Counted from the stretch's first letter, positions 17,053-25,591 are shown. The stretch is 64,000 nucleotides of DNA from an uncultured Prevotellaceae bacterium (GCA_946407895.1 CAMJQA010000007.1:1-64000), one strand, 5' to 3'. Notes: a model not told the origin generated them from the letters alone. Program-made: numbers and translations.

Positions 17053-18657
17053 ATGCAAATGAGAAAGTTTTTTACCGCGGCCATTGCGGCACTGACGCTG
17101 ACGGCGTCGGCACAGAGTCTGAGTTCCGGAATCAAATGGCACTGGGAGGAGGGAACCATAGTAACTGACACGCCCGAGCGACCGGCCGGGCAGCAGCATG
17201 CGCTGGGCATGACGGCGCCCAAGCTGAGCACCGTGCGCGTGGGATTCGTGGGGCTGGGCATGCGCGGCCCCGGCGCCGTGGAGAGGTTCACGCACATTCC
17301 GGGCGTACAGATCGTGGCCCTGTGCGACTATGAGGAGGAACGTGCCCGGGCCTGCCAGAAATTCCTGAGGAACGCGGGCCTGCCGCCCGCCGACATCTAC
17401 AGCGGCGAGACGGGATACGAGCAGCTCTGCCAGCGGGCCGACATCGACCTGGTGTACGTGGCCACCGACTGGATGCACCACTTCCCCGTGGCTAAGTGCG
17501 CCCTGACGAACGGCAAGCACACGGCCGTGGAGGTGCCCAGCTGCATGAACCTCGACGAGTGCTGGGAGCTCATCAACCTGTCGGAGAAGACGCGCAAGCA
17601 CTGCATGATACTGGAGAACTGCTGCTACGACTGGTACGAAATGACGGCCCTGAACATGGCCCAGCAGGGCGTGTTCGGCGAGGTCATACGCGCCGAGGGA
17701 GCCTACATTCACAACCTGCAGCCCTTCTGGAACGCATACTGGAAGAACCCCGACGGCAGCGACCCCGAGAAGCTGGGTTGGCGCCTGAAGTACAACCGCG
17801 AGAACCGTGGCGACGTATATGCCACCCACGGACTGGGCCCCGTGGCTCAGGCCATGAACATTCACCGCGGCGACCGCTTCAAGACCCTGACGGCCATGGA
17901 TACCAAGAGCGCCGTGGGACGCAAGCTGGTGAAGGACCGCACGGGGCAGGACGCGCCCGACTTCCGCAACGGCGACCACACCACCACCCTGATGCGCACC
18001 GAGGAGGGGCACGTGGTGGAGATTCAGCACGACGTGATGACCTACTCGCCCTACAACCGCCTCTACAAGCTGTTCGGCACGCAGGGATATGCCACAAAGT
18101 ACCCCGAGCCCAAATACGCCCTGGAGGGCAACGCCGTGAAGCAGAGCGGCATTCCACAGGTGGACAAGCTCGACACGCACGACTTCATGAGCCCCGAGCA
18201 GCAGAAGGAGCTTGAGAAGAAGTACCAGCACCCCATACTGCAGAAGTACGGCCAGATGGCCAAGGAGGTTGGCGGCCACGGAGGCATGGACTTCATCATG
18301 GATGCCCGACTGGTGTACTGCCTGCAGAACGGGCTGCCGCTCGACATGGACGTCTACGACCTGGCCGAGTGGTGCTCGCTGGCCGAGCTGGGCGCACTGT
18401 CGATGGACCACAACTGCGCCGCCGTAGCCTTCCCCGACTTCACCCGCGGACACTGGAACGACCAGCAGGGATTCCGCCACGCATACGCCAAGCCCGCGGA
18501 CGAGGCCGCTGCCGAGGCTGCAGCAAAGGCCAGCACCCAGGCACAGAAGGAGCTGGTGGTGAAGAAGAAGTTGTGGGAGAAGTACGACAAGGAGCTGGAG
18601 AAGGCTGCCAAGAAGGCTGCCGCCGCTGCCAAGAAGGCCGCTGCCAGGAAGAAGTAG
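17053..18657 (+). CDS. secreted Gfo/Idh/MocA-family oxidoreductase, GH109-like
   Basis: 534 residues. A Sec signal peptide (FFTAAIAALTLTASAQS) is followed at about 60 by the Rossmann motif GFVGLGMRGPGAVERFTHIPG, split here as GFVGLGMRG and PGAVERF. Later segments GDVYATHGLGP, NIHRGDRFK and VGGHGGMDFIMD are typical of GH109 enzymes, which cleave alpha-N-acetylgalactosaminides by an NAD-dependent oxidation-elimination route. The last 50 residues are an unusual Ala/Lys-rich helical tail (KKAAAAAKKAAARKK). Gene is GC-rich with strong G/C third positions. Substrate not provable from sequence; the family is solid. Confidence 0.88.
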   Translation: MQMRKFFTAAIAALTLTASAQSLSSGIKWHWEEGTIVTDTPERPAGQQHALGMTAPKLSTVRVGFVGLGMRGPGAVERFTHIPGVQIVALCDYEEERARACQKFLRNAGLPPADIYSGETGYEQLCQRADIDLVYVATDWMHHFPVAKCALTNGKHTAVEVPSCMNLDECWELINLSEKTRKHCMILENCCYDWYEMTALNMAQQGVFGEVIRAEGAYIHNLQPFWNAYWKNPDGSDPEKLGWRLKYNRENRGDVYATHGLGPVAQAMNIHRGDRFKTLTAMDTKSAVGRKLVKDRTGQDAPDFRNGDHTTTLMRTEEGHVVEIQHDVMTYSPYNRLYKLFGTQGYATKYPEPKYALEGNAVKQSGIPQVDKLDTHDFMSPEQQKELEKKYQHPILQKYGQMAKEVGGHGGMDFIMDARLVYCLQNGLPLDMDVYDLAEWCSLAELGALSMDHNCAAVAFPDFTRGHWNDQQGFRHAYAKPADEAAAEAAAKASTQAQKELVVKKKLWEKYDKELEKAAKKAAAAAKKAAARKK

Positions 18658-18763
18658 CTGACCCATCCGCCCGGCCGGCCGCATAGTTGGCCCGCCGACT
18701 TGGAACTCCCAAGGAAGGGGACATAGTTAATTATTTTTATATGGTTAATAAGTTGTTTTAACG

Positions 18764-18803
18764 GGCGGAGCGCACCACTCGGCGGGCTCCGCCTTCATTT
18801 TCG
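18764..18803 (+). terminator. terminator after the GH109-like gene
   Basis: GGCGGAGC (18764-18771) pairs with GCTCCGCC (18786-18793), followed by TTCATTTT. It lies about 107 bp after the stop. Confidence 0.7.
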
Positions 18804-18807
18804 CCCC

Positions 18808-18942
18808 GCTACATCATGTAGTATGTCCGGCGCGGAGGCCGGAATTTCGCGCTACAATATATAATATGCCCGGCGCGGAGGGGCGGGGATTTCGCTATAC
18901 ATTATATAATATATCAGGCGCAGAGGGGGCCGCGTCCCCGCA
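18808..18942. repeat. three imperfect copies of a 43-45-bp intergenic repeat
   Basis: Units start at about 18808, 18851 and 18895. Each has CGCTA(C/T)A, an AT-rich palindrome-like ATATAATAT segment, then (CC/TC)(C/A)GGCGC(G/A)GAGG and a G-rich end. The core CAGGCGCAGAG of the third unit recurs at 62807. The remainder of the 410-bp gap (18658-19068) holds the terminator above and the patatin promoter; no gene is seen. Confidence 0.75.
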
Positions 18943-18990
18943 AAAGAGCGTGCCCCGGCGGCCGATAACCGAATAAATAGCGGGCAAAGT

Positions 18991-19021
18991 TTTGCCAATC
19001 GGCCAGGAATCAGTAACTTTG
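18991..19021 (+). promoter_or_regulatory. promoter of the patatin gene, TTTG-N19-TAACTTTG
   Basis: TTTG at 18991-18994 and TAACTTTG at 19014-19021 are separated by exactly 19 nt, a full match to the Bacteroidota consensus; the ATG follows 47 bp downstream. Confidence 0.8.
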
Positions 19022-19068
19022 CAGCGCAAAAGCAATCAAATCAAGCATTCAACACACACTCACACACA

Positions 19069-19953
19069 ATGGACAACCTCACCCCAACCGACGGCCGCAC
19101 CGACGTGGCCCTCGTGCTCTCGAGCGGCGGAGCCCGCGGGCTGGCCCACATAGGAGCCATCGAGGAGCTGGAGCAGCGCGGCTACCGCATACGCAGCGTG
19201 GCCGGATGCTCGATGGGCGCCCTCGTGGGCGGCATCTACGCCGCCGGCCGCCTCTCCGACTTCCGCCGGTGGATGCAGACTATCGACCGCAGGAAGATAC
19301 TCTCGCTCATGGACCTGTCGCTCAGCATCAACCACATCGTAAAGGGCGAGCGCATAATGGACGCCCTGCGCGAGGTGGTGCCCGACGTCATGATCGAGCA
19401 GCTCAGCCTGCCCTACGTGGCCGTGGCCACCGACTGGGCAGCCGGGCGCCAGGCCGTGTTCCGCCGCGGAAGCCTCTATGACGCCATCCGCGCCTCCATC
19501 TCGCTGCCCCTGTTCTTCAGCCCCGTCAGGCGCGACGACGCCCTGCTCATCGACGGCGGCGTGCTCAACCCCATTCCGCTCGACCTGGTGGAAAGGCCCC
19601 AGGGCAGCCTGCTCGTGGGCGTCAACGTCAGCGGCCCCGACTGGGGCGGGCGCAAGGAGGTGAAGGCCATCGCCGCCCAGCATCCCAACCGCCTGCGCTC
19701 ACTGCCCATGAACATACTGAGCCGCCTCAGGCCCGAGGGGCTCGACGTGAACTACTACACCCTCGTATCGCGCATGATCTCCCTCATGATTCAGCAGAAC
19801 GCCCGACAGAGCATACGCCTCCACCGCCCCGACATCGTCATGGAGATTCCCATGAACCGCTTCGGCAGCTTCGACTACGACAAGTCTGAACAAATCGTCG
19901 CCTACGGCCGGGCCCGCATGCACCAGGCACTGAATGAATGGGAAAGGAGATAG
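19069..19953 (+). CDS. patatin-like phospholipase
   Basis: 294 residues, one patatin domain. The oxyanion hole SSGGARGLAHIGA (about residues 17-29), the nucleophile elbow GCSMG (Ser about 47) and the catalytic-dyad DGG in LIDGGVLNPIP (about 165) are all present. No signal peptide is visible, so it is probably cytoplasmic or membrane-peripheral. Family members hydrolyse acyl ester bonds of phospholipids. It has its own strong promoter and ends in a long hairpin shared with the convergent lipoprotein gene. Confidence 0.9.
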   Translation: MDNLTPTDGRTDVALVLSSGGARGLAHIGAIEELEQRGYRIRSVAGCSMGALVGGIYAAGRLSDFRRWMQTIDRRKILSLMDLSLSINHIVKGERIMDALREVVPDVMIEQLSLPYVAVATDWAAGRQAVFRRGSLYDAIRASISLPLFFSPVRRDDALLIDGGVLNPIPLDLVERPQGSLLVGVNVSGPDWGGRKEVKAIAAQHPNRLRSLPMNILSRLRPEGLDVNYYTLVSRMISLMIQQNARQSIRLHRPDIVMEIPMNRFGSFDYDKSEQIVAYGRARMHQALNEWERR

Positions 19954-19956
19954 GAG

Positions 19957-20039
19957 GGTTCAAGGTTCAAGGTTTAAAGTTCAAAAGCTTCTCCGTTCCC
20001 GAAGGGCCACTTTGAACTTTAAACTTTGAACTTTGAACC
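19957..20039. terminator. 29-bp bidirectional hairpin built from 7-bp repeats
   Basis: The left arm (19957-19985) is made of GTTCAAG/GTTTAAA/GTTCAAA units and the right arm (20011-20039) of the inverse TTTGAAC units. All 29 positions pair if two G-U pairs are allowed, with a 25-nt loop. It fills the whole gap between the convergent patatin and lipoprotein genes. Confidence 0.85.
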
Positions 20040-20040
20040 T

Positions 20041-20448
20041 TTACCTGTACTCCTCCTTCTCGAAGCGGTACTCCAGGCGGGTCTCGCCCGTGGAGGCGCT
20101 CAGGTAGCGGTAGATGATGGTCAGTCCCTCGTCCTTGTAGCTCTTCATGGGAATGCTGGAGCGAATCTCGCGCAGCACCTTGTCGCGGAATGCCGACTTC
20201 ACCTGCTCGGTGTAGAGGGCAGGGTTGTCGAGCTCGCCCTCCACGGTGTAGTTGTAGGCGAAGGTGCGGGTGGCAATGTCGTAGGTGGTGCTGTCCATGC
20301 GCGTTGACTTGTCCACGTATCGCGGACATTCCTTCATGGTGTATTCTCTGGCCTCGCGGGCAATCTGCTCGTCGCGGCTCGGCCTGTTGCAGGCGGCGGC
20401 CACGAGCACCAGGCCGGCCAACAGGGTGGGGAAGAGGGACTTTCTCAT
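20041..20448 (-). CDS. small lipoprotein of unknown function
   Basis: About 135 residues. The start chosen, MRKSLFPTLLAG, gives a signal peptide ending in the lipobox VAAAC (Cys about 20). An ATG five codons upstream lies only a few bases after the predicted transcription start. The mature part is mixed alpha/beta with RDEQIAREAREYTMKECPRY and a C-terminal TRLEYRFEKEEYR; no domain recognised. Monocistronic with its own promoter, convergent with the patatin gene. Confidence 0.7.
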   Translation of the reverse strand: MRKSLFPTLLAGLVLVAAACNRPSRDEQIAREAREYTMKECPRYVDKSTRMDSTTYDIATRTFAYNYTVEGELDNPALYTEQVKSAFRDKVLREIRSSIPMKSYKDEGLTIIYRYLSASTGETRLEYRFEKEEYR

Positions 20449-20473
20449 ATCGTTGATGATCATATTCTGGCTG

Positions 20474-20481
20474 CAAAATTA
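20474..20481 (-). promoter_or_regulatory. promoter -7 box of the small lipoprotein gene
   Basis: TAATTTTG on the minus strand followed by CAG, 26 bp upstream of the chosen ATG. Confidence 0.65.
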
Positions 20482-20577
20482 CAAAATTCCGCGCGTCCGG
20501 AAATGATTTATATCAAAAAAAAGGCCGTTTTTCAGCATATTCGCATCCGCAAGCCGCCGTATGTGGGATAAATGCAC

Positions 20578-20585
20578 TACCTTTG
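20578..20585 (+). promoter_or_regulatory. promoter -7 box of the winged-helix gene
   Basis: TACCTTTG followed by CC, 42 bp upstream of the ATG at 20627. Confidence 0.6.
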
Positions 20586-20626
20586 CCATCGTTTTGATGT
20601 TAGTTTAATTTTTAGGTGTTAAAATT

Positions 20627-20827
20627 ATGAACGAAAAGATTGGAACAATGGCAGGCGCCGTATGGACGGCCCTGAAAGAGAACGGAGTGATGACCGCCAA
20701 GGACCTGAAGAAGGCCACCAAGGCTAAGACTGAGAAGGAACTGTTCATGGCCATCGGCTGGCTGCTCCGCGAAGACAAGCTGAATGTTGAGGAAGACGAG
20801 AAGAACCTTTCTCTCTCTCTGAAGTAA
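20627..20827 (+). CDS. winged helix-turn-helix protein (DUF2582-like)
   Basis: 66 residues. The sequence MAGAVWTALKENG, MTAKDLKKATK and ELFMAIGWLLREDKL reads as a compact three-helix winged-helix fold with a short C-terminal beta strand (NLSLSLK), matching the small winged-helix DUF2582 family common in Bacteroidota. DNA binding is presumed from the fold only. Own promoter and own terminator, so it is a single-gene unit. Confidence 0.85.
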   Translation: MNEKIGTMAGAVWTALKENGVMTAKDLKKATKAKTEKELFMAIGWLLREDKLNVEEDEKNLSLSLK

Positions 20828-20904
20828 AAAAAAGGAACCTGCCTCGCCAGGCCGCTCTCCGTGGCCGTGGGGCAGGTAGTTGTTTTCTATTCTCGTTTAT
20901 TTCA

Positions 20905-20944
20905 CAGGAGTGCAATCCGTTTCTGCACTCCTGTGTCTCTTTTT
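20905..20944 (+). terminator. terminator after the winged-helix gene
   Basis: CAGGAGTGCA (20905-20914) and TGCACTCCTG (20924-20933) form a perfect 10-bp stem with a 9-nt loop, followed by TGTCTCTTTTT. A second weaker hairpin (CTGCC...GGCAG) precedes it at 20840-20876. Confidence 0.9.
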
Positions 20945-21016
20945 ATCCGTCCGCGAATCCCCGCTCGGCCACGGCCGGGCGATTGTTCAGCATCGGGCGG
21001 GGCCCTTCCCAGGTTC

Positions 21017-22072
21017 CTACTCCTTCTTCACCACCCAGATGGAAGCCTCGTAGAGCACGTACAGGGGGATGAAGACGATCATCAGCGTGAAGGGGTCGCC
21101 GCTGGGCGTTATTACGGCCGCCATGGCCAGCAGCACAACCACGGCATGGCGCTTGTACTCGCGCAGGAAGCTCTTCGTAATCAGCCCGAAGCAGCTCAGC
21201 AGCCAGGCCAGCAGCGGCATCTCGAAGACCATGCCCATGACGATGATGAGCATGGAGAAGTTGCCGATGTAGTTGGAGAGGTTAATCTGGTTGGTGATGG
21301 TGGGGCTCAGGTTGTACTCCGTGAGGAAGCGGAACGTGAAGGGGAACACCAGCATGTAGCCCACGGCGCAGCCGATGAAGAACATGAGCGTGCCGCCCAG
21401 GAAGGCCGGGCGCAGATGCCGAATCTCGTTCTCGAAGAGCGCCGGCCGTATGAACTTCCACAACTCATATATAATATAGGGGAACGTTACGATGGCGGCC
21501 ATGTAGAACGACGTCTTGATGTGAATCATGAAGGGGCCCGTGACCTCGATGTTGATAATCTCAACGTTGAAGTTGGGGTCGAACGAGATCAGGCCGTGGC
21601 TGAGCTGCGTGAGCCAGCGGTAAACGAAGAAGTCGCTGGAGGTGGCGCCCATGACAAAGCTGTCGAAGATGTGCGGCATGGCCCAGAACCACAGGCAGAA
21701 GGCCACCAGCAGCACGCAGGCCGTGCGGAACAGCGCCCAGCGCAGAACCTCCAGGTGGTCCCAGAACGACATTCCGGCCTCCTCGTCGTCCTCGTCGCCG
21801 TCGTCGTCGCGTTGCCCGCCGCCTCCCTGCCGGGAGTCAGTGGCCTGGGGCTCGGTGGGGCGCAAGGGTTCTGCCTCCCGGCTCCTGCTCTCTGCCGGGG
21901 CGGGGGCTTCGTGCTCCTCTGCATCGTAGGTGGTACTCTCATTCAGGCCGCCGGCTTCATGCTCGGGGCTGTTCTCTGCCCGTAGCTCCGTGGCCGTTTC
22001 TGCCTGTAAGGCTCGTGCTCTTGCTTTAGCTTTCTGGTTCTTGCGGATGGATTTCTTCTTCTTTACTGCCAT
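21017..22072 (-). CDS. tatC: twin-arginine translocase subunit TatC with long N-terminal extension
   Basis: 351 residues; a normal TatC is about 250-280. Residues 1-100 are a low-complexity hydrophilic extension, first basic (KKKKSIRKNQKAKARAR) and then strongly acidic (DDDGDEDDEE). The TatC domain starts at SFWDHLEVLRWALFR, followed by six predicted membrane segments and the conserved FPYIIYELWKFIRPALFENE. TatC is the receptor for twin-arginine signal peptides. The gene lies downstream of the Tat-substrate oxidoreductase cluster, separated from it by a 137-bp gap with a hairpin. Confidence 0.93.
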   Translation of the reverse strand: MAVKKKKSIRKNQKAKARARALQAETATELRAENSPEHEAGGLNESTTYDAEEHEAPAPAESRSREAEPLRPTEPQATDSRQGGGGQRDDDGDEDDEEAGMSFWDHLEVLRWALFRTACVLLVAFCLWFWAMPHIFDSFVMGATSSDFFVYRWLTQLSHGLISFDPNFNVEIINIEVTGPFMIHIKTSFYMAAIVTFPYIIYELWKFIRPALFENEIRHLRPAFLGGTLMFFIGCAVGYMLVFPFTFRFLTEYNLSPTITNQINLSNYIGNFSMLIIVMGMVFEMPLLAWLLSCFGLITKSFLREYKRHAVVVLLAMAAVITPSGDPFTLMIVFIPLYVLYEASIWVVKKE

Positions 22073-22154
22073 TTCTTATAGCTTGGTTTATAAACTCGGG
22101 GGTGGATTGACTCTGGACGGCCGTCCTCACTCTCCCCCCCGGGTATTAGCATAA

Positions 22155-22191
22155 ATTATGGGCTGCAGGCCTTAATCCTGCAACCCATAAT
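22155..22191 (-). terminator. hairpin between the isomerase gene and tatC
   Basis: ATTATGGG plus TGCAGG (22155-22169) pair with CCTGCA plus CCCATAAT (22177-22191), one mismatch between the two blocks. On the minus strand it is followed by a weak U-rich stretch, so it may terminate or attenuate transcription before tatC. Confidence 0.65.
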
Positions 22192-22208
22192 GGATTAGAT
22201 GTCTCTGT

Positions 22209-23123
22209 TTAATCGTCGTACGATGCCTTCACGAAGTCGGCGTTCAGCAGGTAGTCGATGCTCTGCTGCATGCCCTCCAGGATGGTAGGCGCGTTGCAGC
22301 CCTCGAGTTCCACGATGGGATACAGCGTTCCGGAGGTCTCGAAGTTGTTGAAGATGGCGTCGAAGCCCACCATGCCGCTCTGGCCCAGTTCCTTGTCGTC
22401 CTTGATGTGGAGCAGCAGGAAGCGGCCGGGATACTTCTTGAAGTAGTTGACCGGACCAACGCCGGCGCGTACAGCCCAGTACACGTCCATCTCGAAGAAT
22501 ACCTTGTCGGCATCGGTATGCTCTACCATATAGTCATACCAAACCTGGTCCTCCACCTTGCCGAACTCGTGCGAGTGGTTGTGGTAGCCGAACCTGATGC
22601 CGGCTGCATTGCACATCTCGCCCACCTTGTTCATGTATTTGCAGATGACGTCGGCCTCGGCCAGGGTGCGCGGGTAGTTCACACCGGGGTTGACGATGTA
22701 CTTCATGCCGGCACGCTTGTGGCAGTCGATGCACTGCTCCCACCATTTCAGGGCTTCGGGGAATTCGCCGCTCTGGAGTTCCTCGTCGCTCAGGTTGTGG
22801 CCAACGTGGCTCGAGAGAACTTCCATACCGGCAGCCTCAATGTCGGCCTTGAACTGCTCGGGGTCAACGCCGTACAGCTTGCCGTCGCCATAGTTTGCGG
22901 CCTCGACGGCGGTATAGCCCATGTCGGCCAGGGCCTTCAGCGTGGCCTCGTGGTTCTCGGCATACTTGCCGGGATCGCCGATGAGTTCGCGCACGCTGTA
23001 CATCTGGAAGGCGATATCCTTCTTCACCTTGACTGGCTCGGCGGGCTTCTGAGTGCATGATGTCATGCTCAGTGCCACCAGGCCGAGAGCCATAAGGCTC
23101 ACTTTTGAAAATAACTTTTTCAT
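22209..23123 (-). CDS. TIM-barrel sugar isomerase/epimerase-like lipoprotein
   Basis: 304 residues. Signal peptide with lipobox SMTSC (Cys about 23), then an AP-endonuclease-2-like TIM barrel: AFQMYSVRELI, GYTAVEAANYGDG, IRFGYHNHSHEFGK, FFEMDVYWAVRAG and LLLHIKDD. The His, Glu and Asp residues in these strands are the usual divalent-metal ligands of this superfamily. In clusters with Gfo/Idh and DUF1080 proteins such enzymes act on keto-sugars; that role is inferred here from the neighbours. It lies 34 bp after the DUF1080 gene. Confidence 0.85.
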   Translation of the reverse strand: MKKLFSKVSLMALGLVALSMTSCTQKPAEPVKVKKDIAFQMYSVRELIGDPGKYAENHEATLKALADMGYTAVEAANYGDGKLYGVDPEQFKADIEAAGMEVLSSHVGHNLSDEELQSGEFPEALKWWEQCIDCHKRAGMKYIVNPGVNYPRTLAEADVICKYMNKVGEMCNAAGIRFGYHNHSHEFGKVEDQVWYDYMVEHTDADKVFFEMDVYWAVRAGVGPVNYFKKYPGRFLLLHIKDDKELGQSGMVGFDAIFNNFETSGTLYPIVELEGCNAPTILEGMQQSIDYLLNADFVKASYDD

Positions 23124-23157
23124 GCTTTTTCTTTTGAATGTTAGAAAATAATTCAGC

Positions 23158-24018
23158 TTACTTAAGCACCTTTACGCGGATGTTGCGGTACCAAACCTCG
23201 TCGCCGTGGTCCTGCATGCCGAAGTAGCCAGGCTCCTTGCCACAGTCCTTCATGATCTCGAAGGCAAGAGGCCAGCTCTTCTGGCTGAACTTGGAGGTCT
23301 GAAGCAGGTCGATCCATGACTGGTCGCCCAAAGTGTAGCTCAGTACCTTTACACCGTTCTGGTAGTGCGTCACCTTGTTGTTCTTCACTACAATCTTCAC
23401 CTTGTTCCACTGACCGGCGGGATTGGCGTTCTGAGGCTTGGCTACAATCATGTCGTAGAGGCTGGTGCTCTGACGGATGCCGAGCGTGGCGCCGAGCTTT
23501 GCATCGGGATGGCGCTCGTTGTCCAGTACCTGGCACTCGGGGCAGCTGATGTAGATGGCCTGGTAGTTGAGCTTACCGCGGTTGTCGATGGTCTGGGTAA
23601 TAGTTACATTGCCGGCCTTCGTCTCTTCAGTCTTGGGTTGGTCCTTGTTGATGGTAGCGGTCTCCTTACCCAGATAGAAGATTCCGGAGTTTCCGCCTTC
23701 GCAGATCTTCCATTCAATCTCGAATTCGAAATTCTTGAATTTGTGGGCAAAGATGATGTCTCCGCCTTCGCCTTCACCACGACCCTTGAAGTGCAGGGTG
23801 CCGTCCTTGTTCTCCCACTTGCTGGGCACATAGTCCTTGCAGTAGCCGCGCCAGCCGTTCATGCTTGTTCCGTCGAACAATACATAATAGCCGTCCTTGT
23901 CAACCTTCAGCGTGCTGAGGTCAACCTGTGGGTTCTCGATAACGACGTACTGAGGCTGAGCCTGTACGCCAGCCGCAGCAGCCAGTGCTGCTGCGGCAAG
24001 GAGGTTTCTTAGTTTCAT
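23158..24018 (-). CDS. secreted DUF1080 protein (3-keto-disaccharide hydrolase/lyase-like)
   Basis: 286 residues. Sec signal peptide (LLAAAALAAAAGVQAQ). The DUF1080 concanavalin-like fold is recognised from YYVLFDGTSMNGWRGY, KFKNFEFEIEWKICEGGNSGIFY, CPECQVLDNERHPDA and the final YFGMQDHGDEVWYRNIRVKVL. Family members cleave glycosides whose C3 hydroxyl has been oxidised to a ketone. The presence of a Tat-exported Gfo/Idh oxidoreductase 27 bp upstream, which could make that ketone, supports this role. Substrate unknown. Confidence 0.88.
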   Translation of the reverse strand: MKLRNLLAAAALAAAAGVQAQPQYVVIENPQVDLSTLKVDKDGYYVLFDGTSMNGWRGYCKDYVPSKWENKDGTLHFKGRGEGEGGDIIFAHKFKNFEFEIEWKICEGGNSGIFYLGKETATINKDQPKTEETKAGNVTITQTIDNRGKLNYQAIYISCPECQVLDNERHPDAKLGATLGIRQSTSLYDMIVAKPQNANPAGQWNKVKIVVKNNKVTHYQNGVKVLSYTLGDQSWIDLLQTSKFSQKSWPLAFEIMKDCGKEPGYFGMQDHGDEVWYRNIRVKVLK

Positions 24019-24045
24019 TTTCGTGTAAACTATGTTGTTCTTTGG

Positions 24046-25554
24046 TTATGCAGGCATATCGGGCAATACATAACCGGCGCGATACTTGGGCTTAACCAGC
24101 TCGGCTGCAAACTCGCGTGCATTGACGGGCTCGGTGTAAGTCTTGTTGAACGAGGGATGACCGTCCTTGATGGTGAAGCCGTCCTTGATCATGCTGCGTA
24201 CGGTAGCCTTCTCGGGGATGTTGGTGAACTTCATGTTCTCGCCATCCCAGTCGAGCACCTGGTTCAGGCCCTGCAGGCGAATTGCGCAAACGCCCATGGC
24301 AACCATCTCGTTGAAGGGACCGGCCTCGCTGAAGTCGGAAGCAGTCTTAACGCGGGTAGCGGGATCCTCGAGGCAGGCACGTACCCAGTCGCGATGGTGA
24401 CCCAGGGTTACGCGGCGGCAAACCTTAGGTGCGTTGGGCACACGGCCGCTCAGCAGATAGGGGCTCTCGCCGTAGCAACCCACGATGAGGGTGTCCTTGG
24501 TGCCATAGAAGATTGCACCACCACCGCTGATGTTCAGGCTCTTGCCAGCGGGCAATGCTTCGGGACGATAGGGAATCAGACCACCGTCGCACCAGGTAAC
24601 GGTTACCTCGGGCATGGCCACCTTTGGCAGGTTCTCACGAGCGGGGAATGTGTACTTCACCTGCTGTGCGTTGGGGCAAGATTCGGCCATCAGAGGAGTA
24701 GAAGAACCCTGAATCTTGGTGGGATAACCCAGCTTCAGAGCCTTGAATACGGGGTGCAGGATGTGGCAAGCCATATCGCCCAAAGCGCCAGTACCGAAGT
24801 CCCACCATCCGCGGAAGTTCCAGGGTGTATAGATGGGGTTGTAGTCGCGCATGGGAGCCGGGCCAATCCAAGCGTCCCAGTTCAGTGTGTCGGGAACGGG
24901 CACAACCTCAGCGGGATGCTCCAGACCCTGCGGCCAGATAGGACGGTCTGTGAAGGCATCAACATGAGTAACCTCACCGATTTCACCGTTCCAAATCCAT
25001 TCACAAACGAGGTTCACGCCCTCGCCACTGGCACCCTGGTTACCCATCTGGGTGGCAACGCCAGCCTTCTCAGCCAGCTTGGTGAGCAGACGAGATTCGT
25101 AAACGGTACGTGTCAGAGGCTTCTCGCAGTAAACGTGCTTACCAGCAGCCAGAGCCTCGGCACAGATGATAGCGTGAGTGTGGTCGGCAGTACCGCAAAT
25201 CACAGCGTCGGCCTGATCCAGCAGCTCGGCATACATCGTCTTGTAGTCGTGATACATCTTGCAGTTGGGGTAGAGCTTCTTGTACTCATCCAGCACGCCC
25301 TTGGCATACTTCCAGTCCGTGTCGGCCAGTCCGATGAACTCAACGTCATCATACAGGGCATCACCATTGCGGCATACACCGTTGATGTCGGCGTGACCAC
25401 GGCCACCAATACCCACACCGAGAATCTTCAGCTTGGTCTTCTTGGGAGCGGCTTTCTTAGACTTGGCTGCCAATACGTCGGCTGGAGCCATAGCGAATGC
25501 AGCAGTTGCTGCTGTTCCTGCTTTGAGGAACGATCTTCTTGACATTTTTTCCAT
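24046..25554 (-). CDS. Tat-exported Gfo/Idh/MocA-family oxidoreductase
   Basis: About 502 residues. The N-terminus MEKMSRRSFLKAGTAATAAF carries a textbook twin-arginine signal (SRRSFLK), consistent with export of a folded, NAD(P)-loaded enzyme. Rossmann motif ILGVGIGGRGHADI, catalytic-lysine motif YCEKPLTRT and MGNQGASGEGVN are visible; the C-terminal domain includes NFRGWWDFGTGALGDMACH. The frame extends 30 codons upstream but those residues are not signal-like and the ATG at 25554 is clear. Downstream of tatA by 37 bp. Probably oxidises a glycoside at C3 for the adjacent DUF1080 enzyme; inferred from context. Confidence 0.9.
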   Translation of the reverse strand: MEKMSRRSFLKAGTAATAAFAMAPADVLAAKSKKAAPKKTKLKILGVGIGGRGHADINGVCRNGDALYDDVEFIGLADTDWKYAKGVLDEYKKLYPNCKMYHDYKTMYAELLDQADAVICGTADHTHAIICAEALAAGKHVYCEKPLTRTVYESRLLTKLAEKAGVATQMGNQGASGEGVNLVCEWIWNGEIGEVTHVDAFTDRPIWPQGLEHPAEVVPVPDTLNWDAWIGPAPMRDYNPIYTPWNFRGWWDFGTGALGDMACHILHPVFKALKLGYPTKIQGSSTPLMAESCPNAQQVKYTFPARENLPKVAMPEVTVTWCDGGLIPYRPEALPAGKSLNISGGGAIFYGTKDTLIVGCYGESPYLLSGRVPNAPKVCRRVTLGHHRDWVRACLEDPATRVKTASDFSEAGPFNEMVAMGVCAIRLQGLNQVLDWDGENMKFTNIPEKATVRSMIKDGFTIKDGHPSFNKTYTEPVNAREFAAELVKPKYRAGYVLPDMPA

Positions 25555-25591
25555 AATAAAAAATAAAATGTTGTTAGGTTTATAATATCTG

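Noticed and set aside
16996-18684. 562-codon open frame antisense to the GH109-like gene
   Set aside because: It exists because the gene is GC-rich with strong third-position bias; composition is low-complexity and no family or promoter supports it.
19967-20476. 169-codon frame ending in a KVQSSKFKVQS-like peptide
   Set aside because: The peptide is the translation of TTTGAAC-type hairpin repeats, and the real lipoprotein gene occupies another frame with a good signal peptide.
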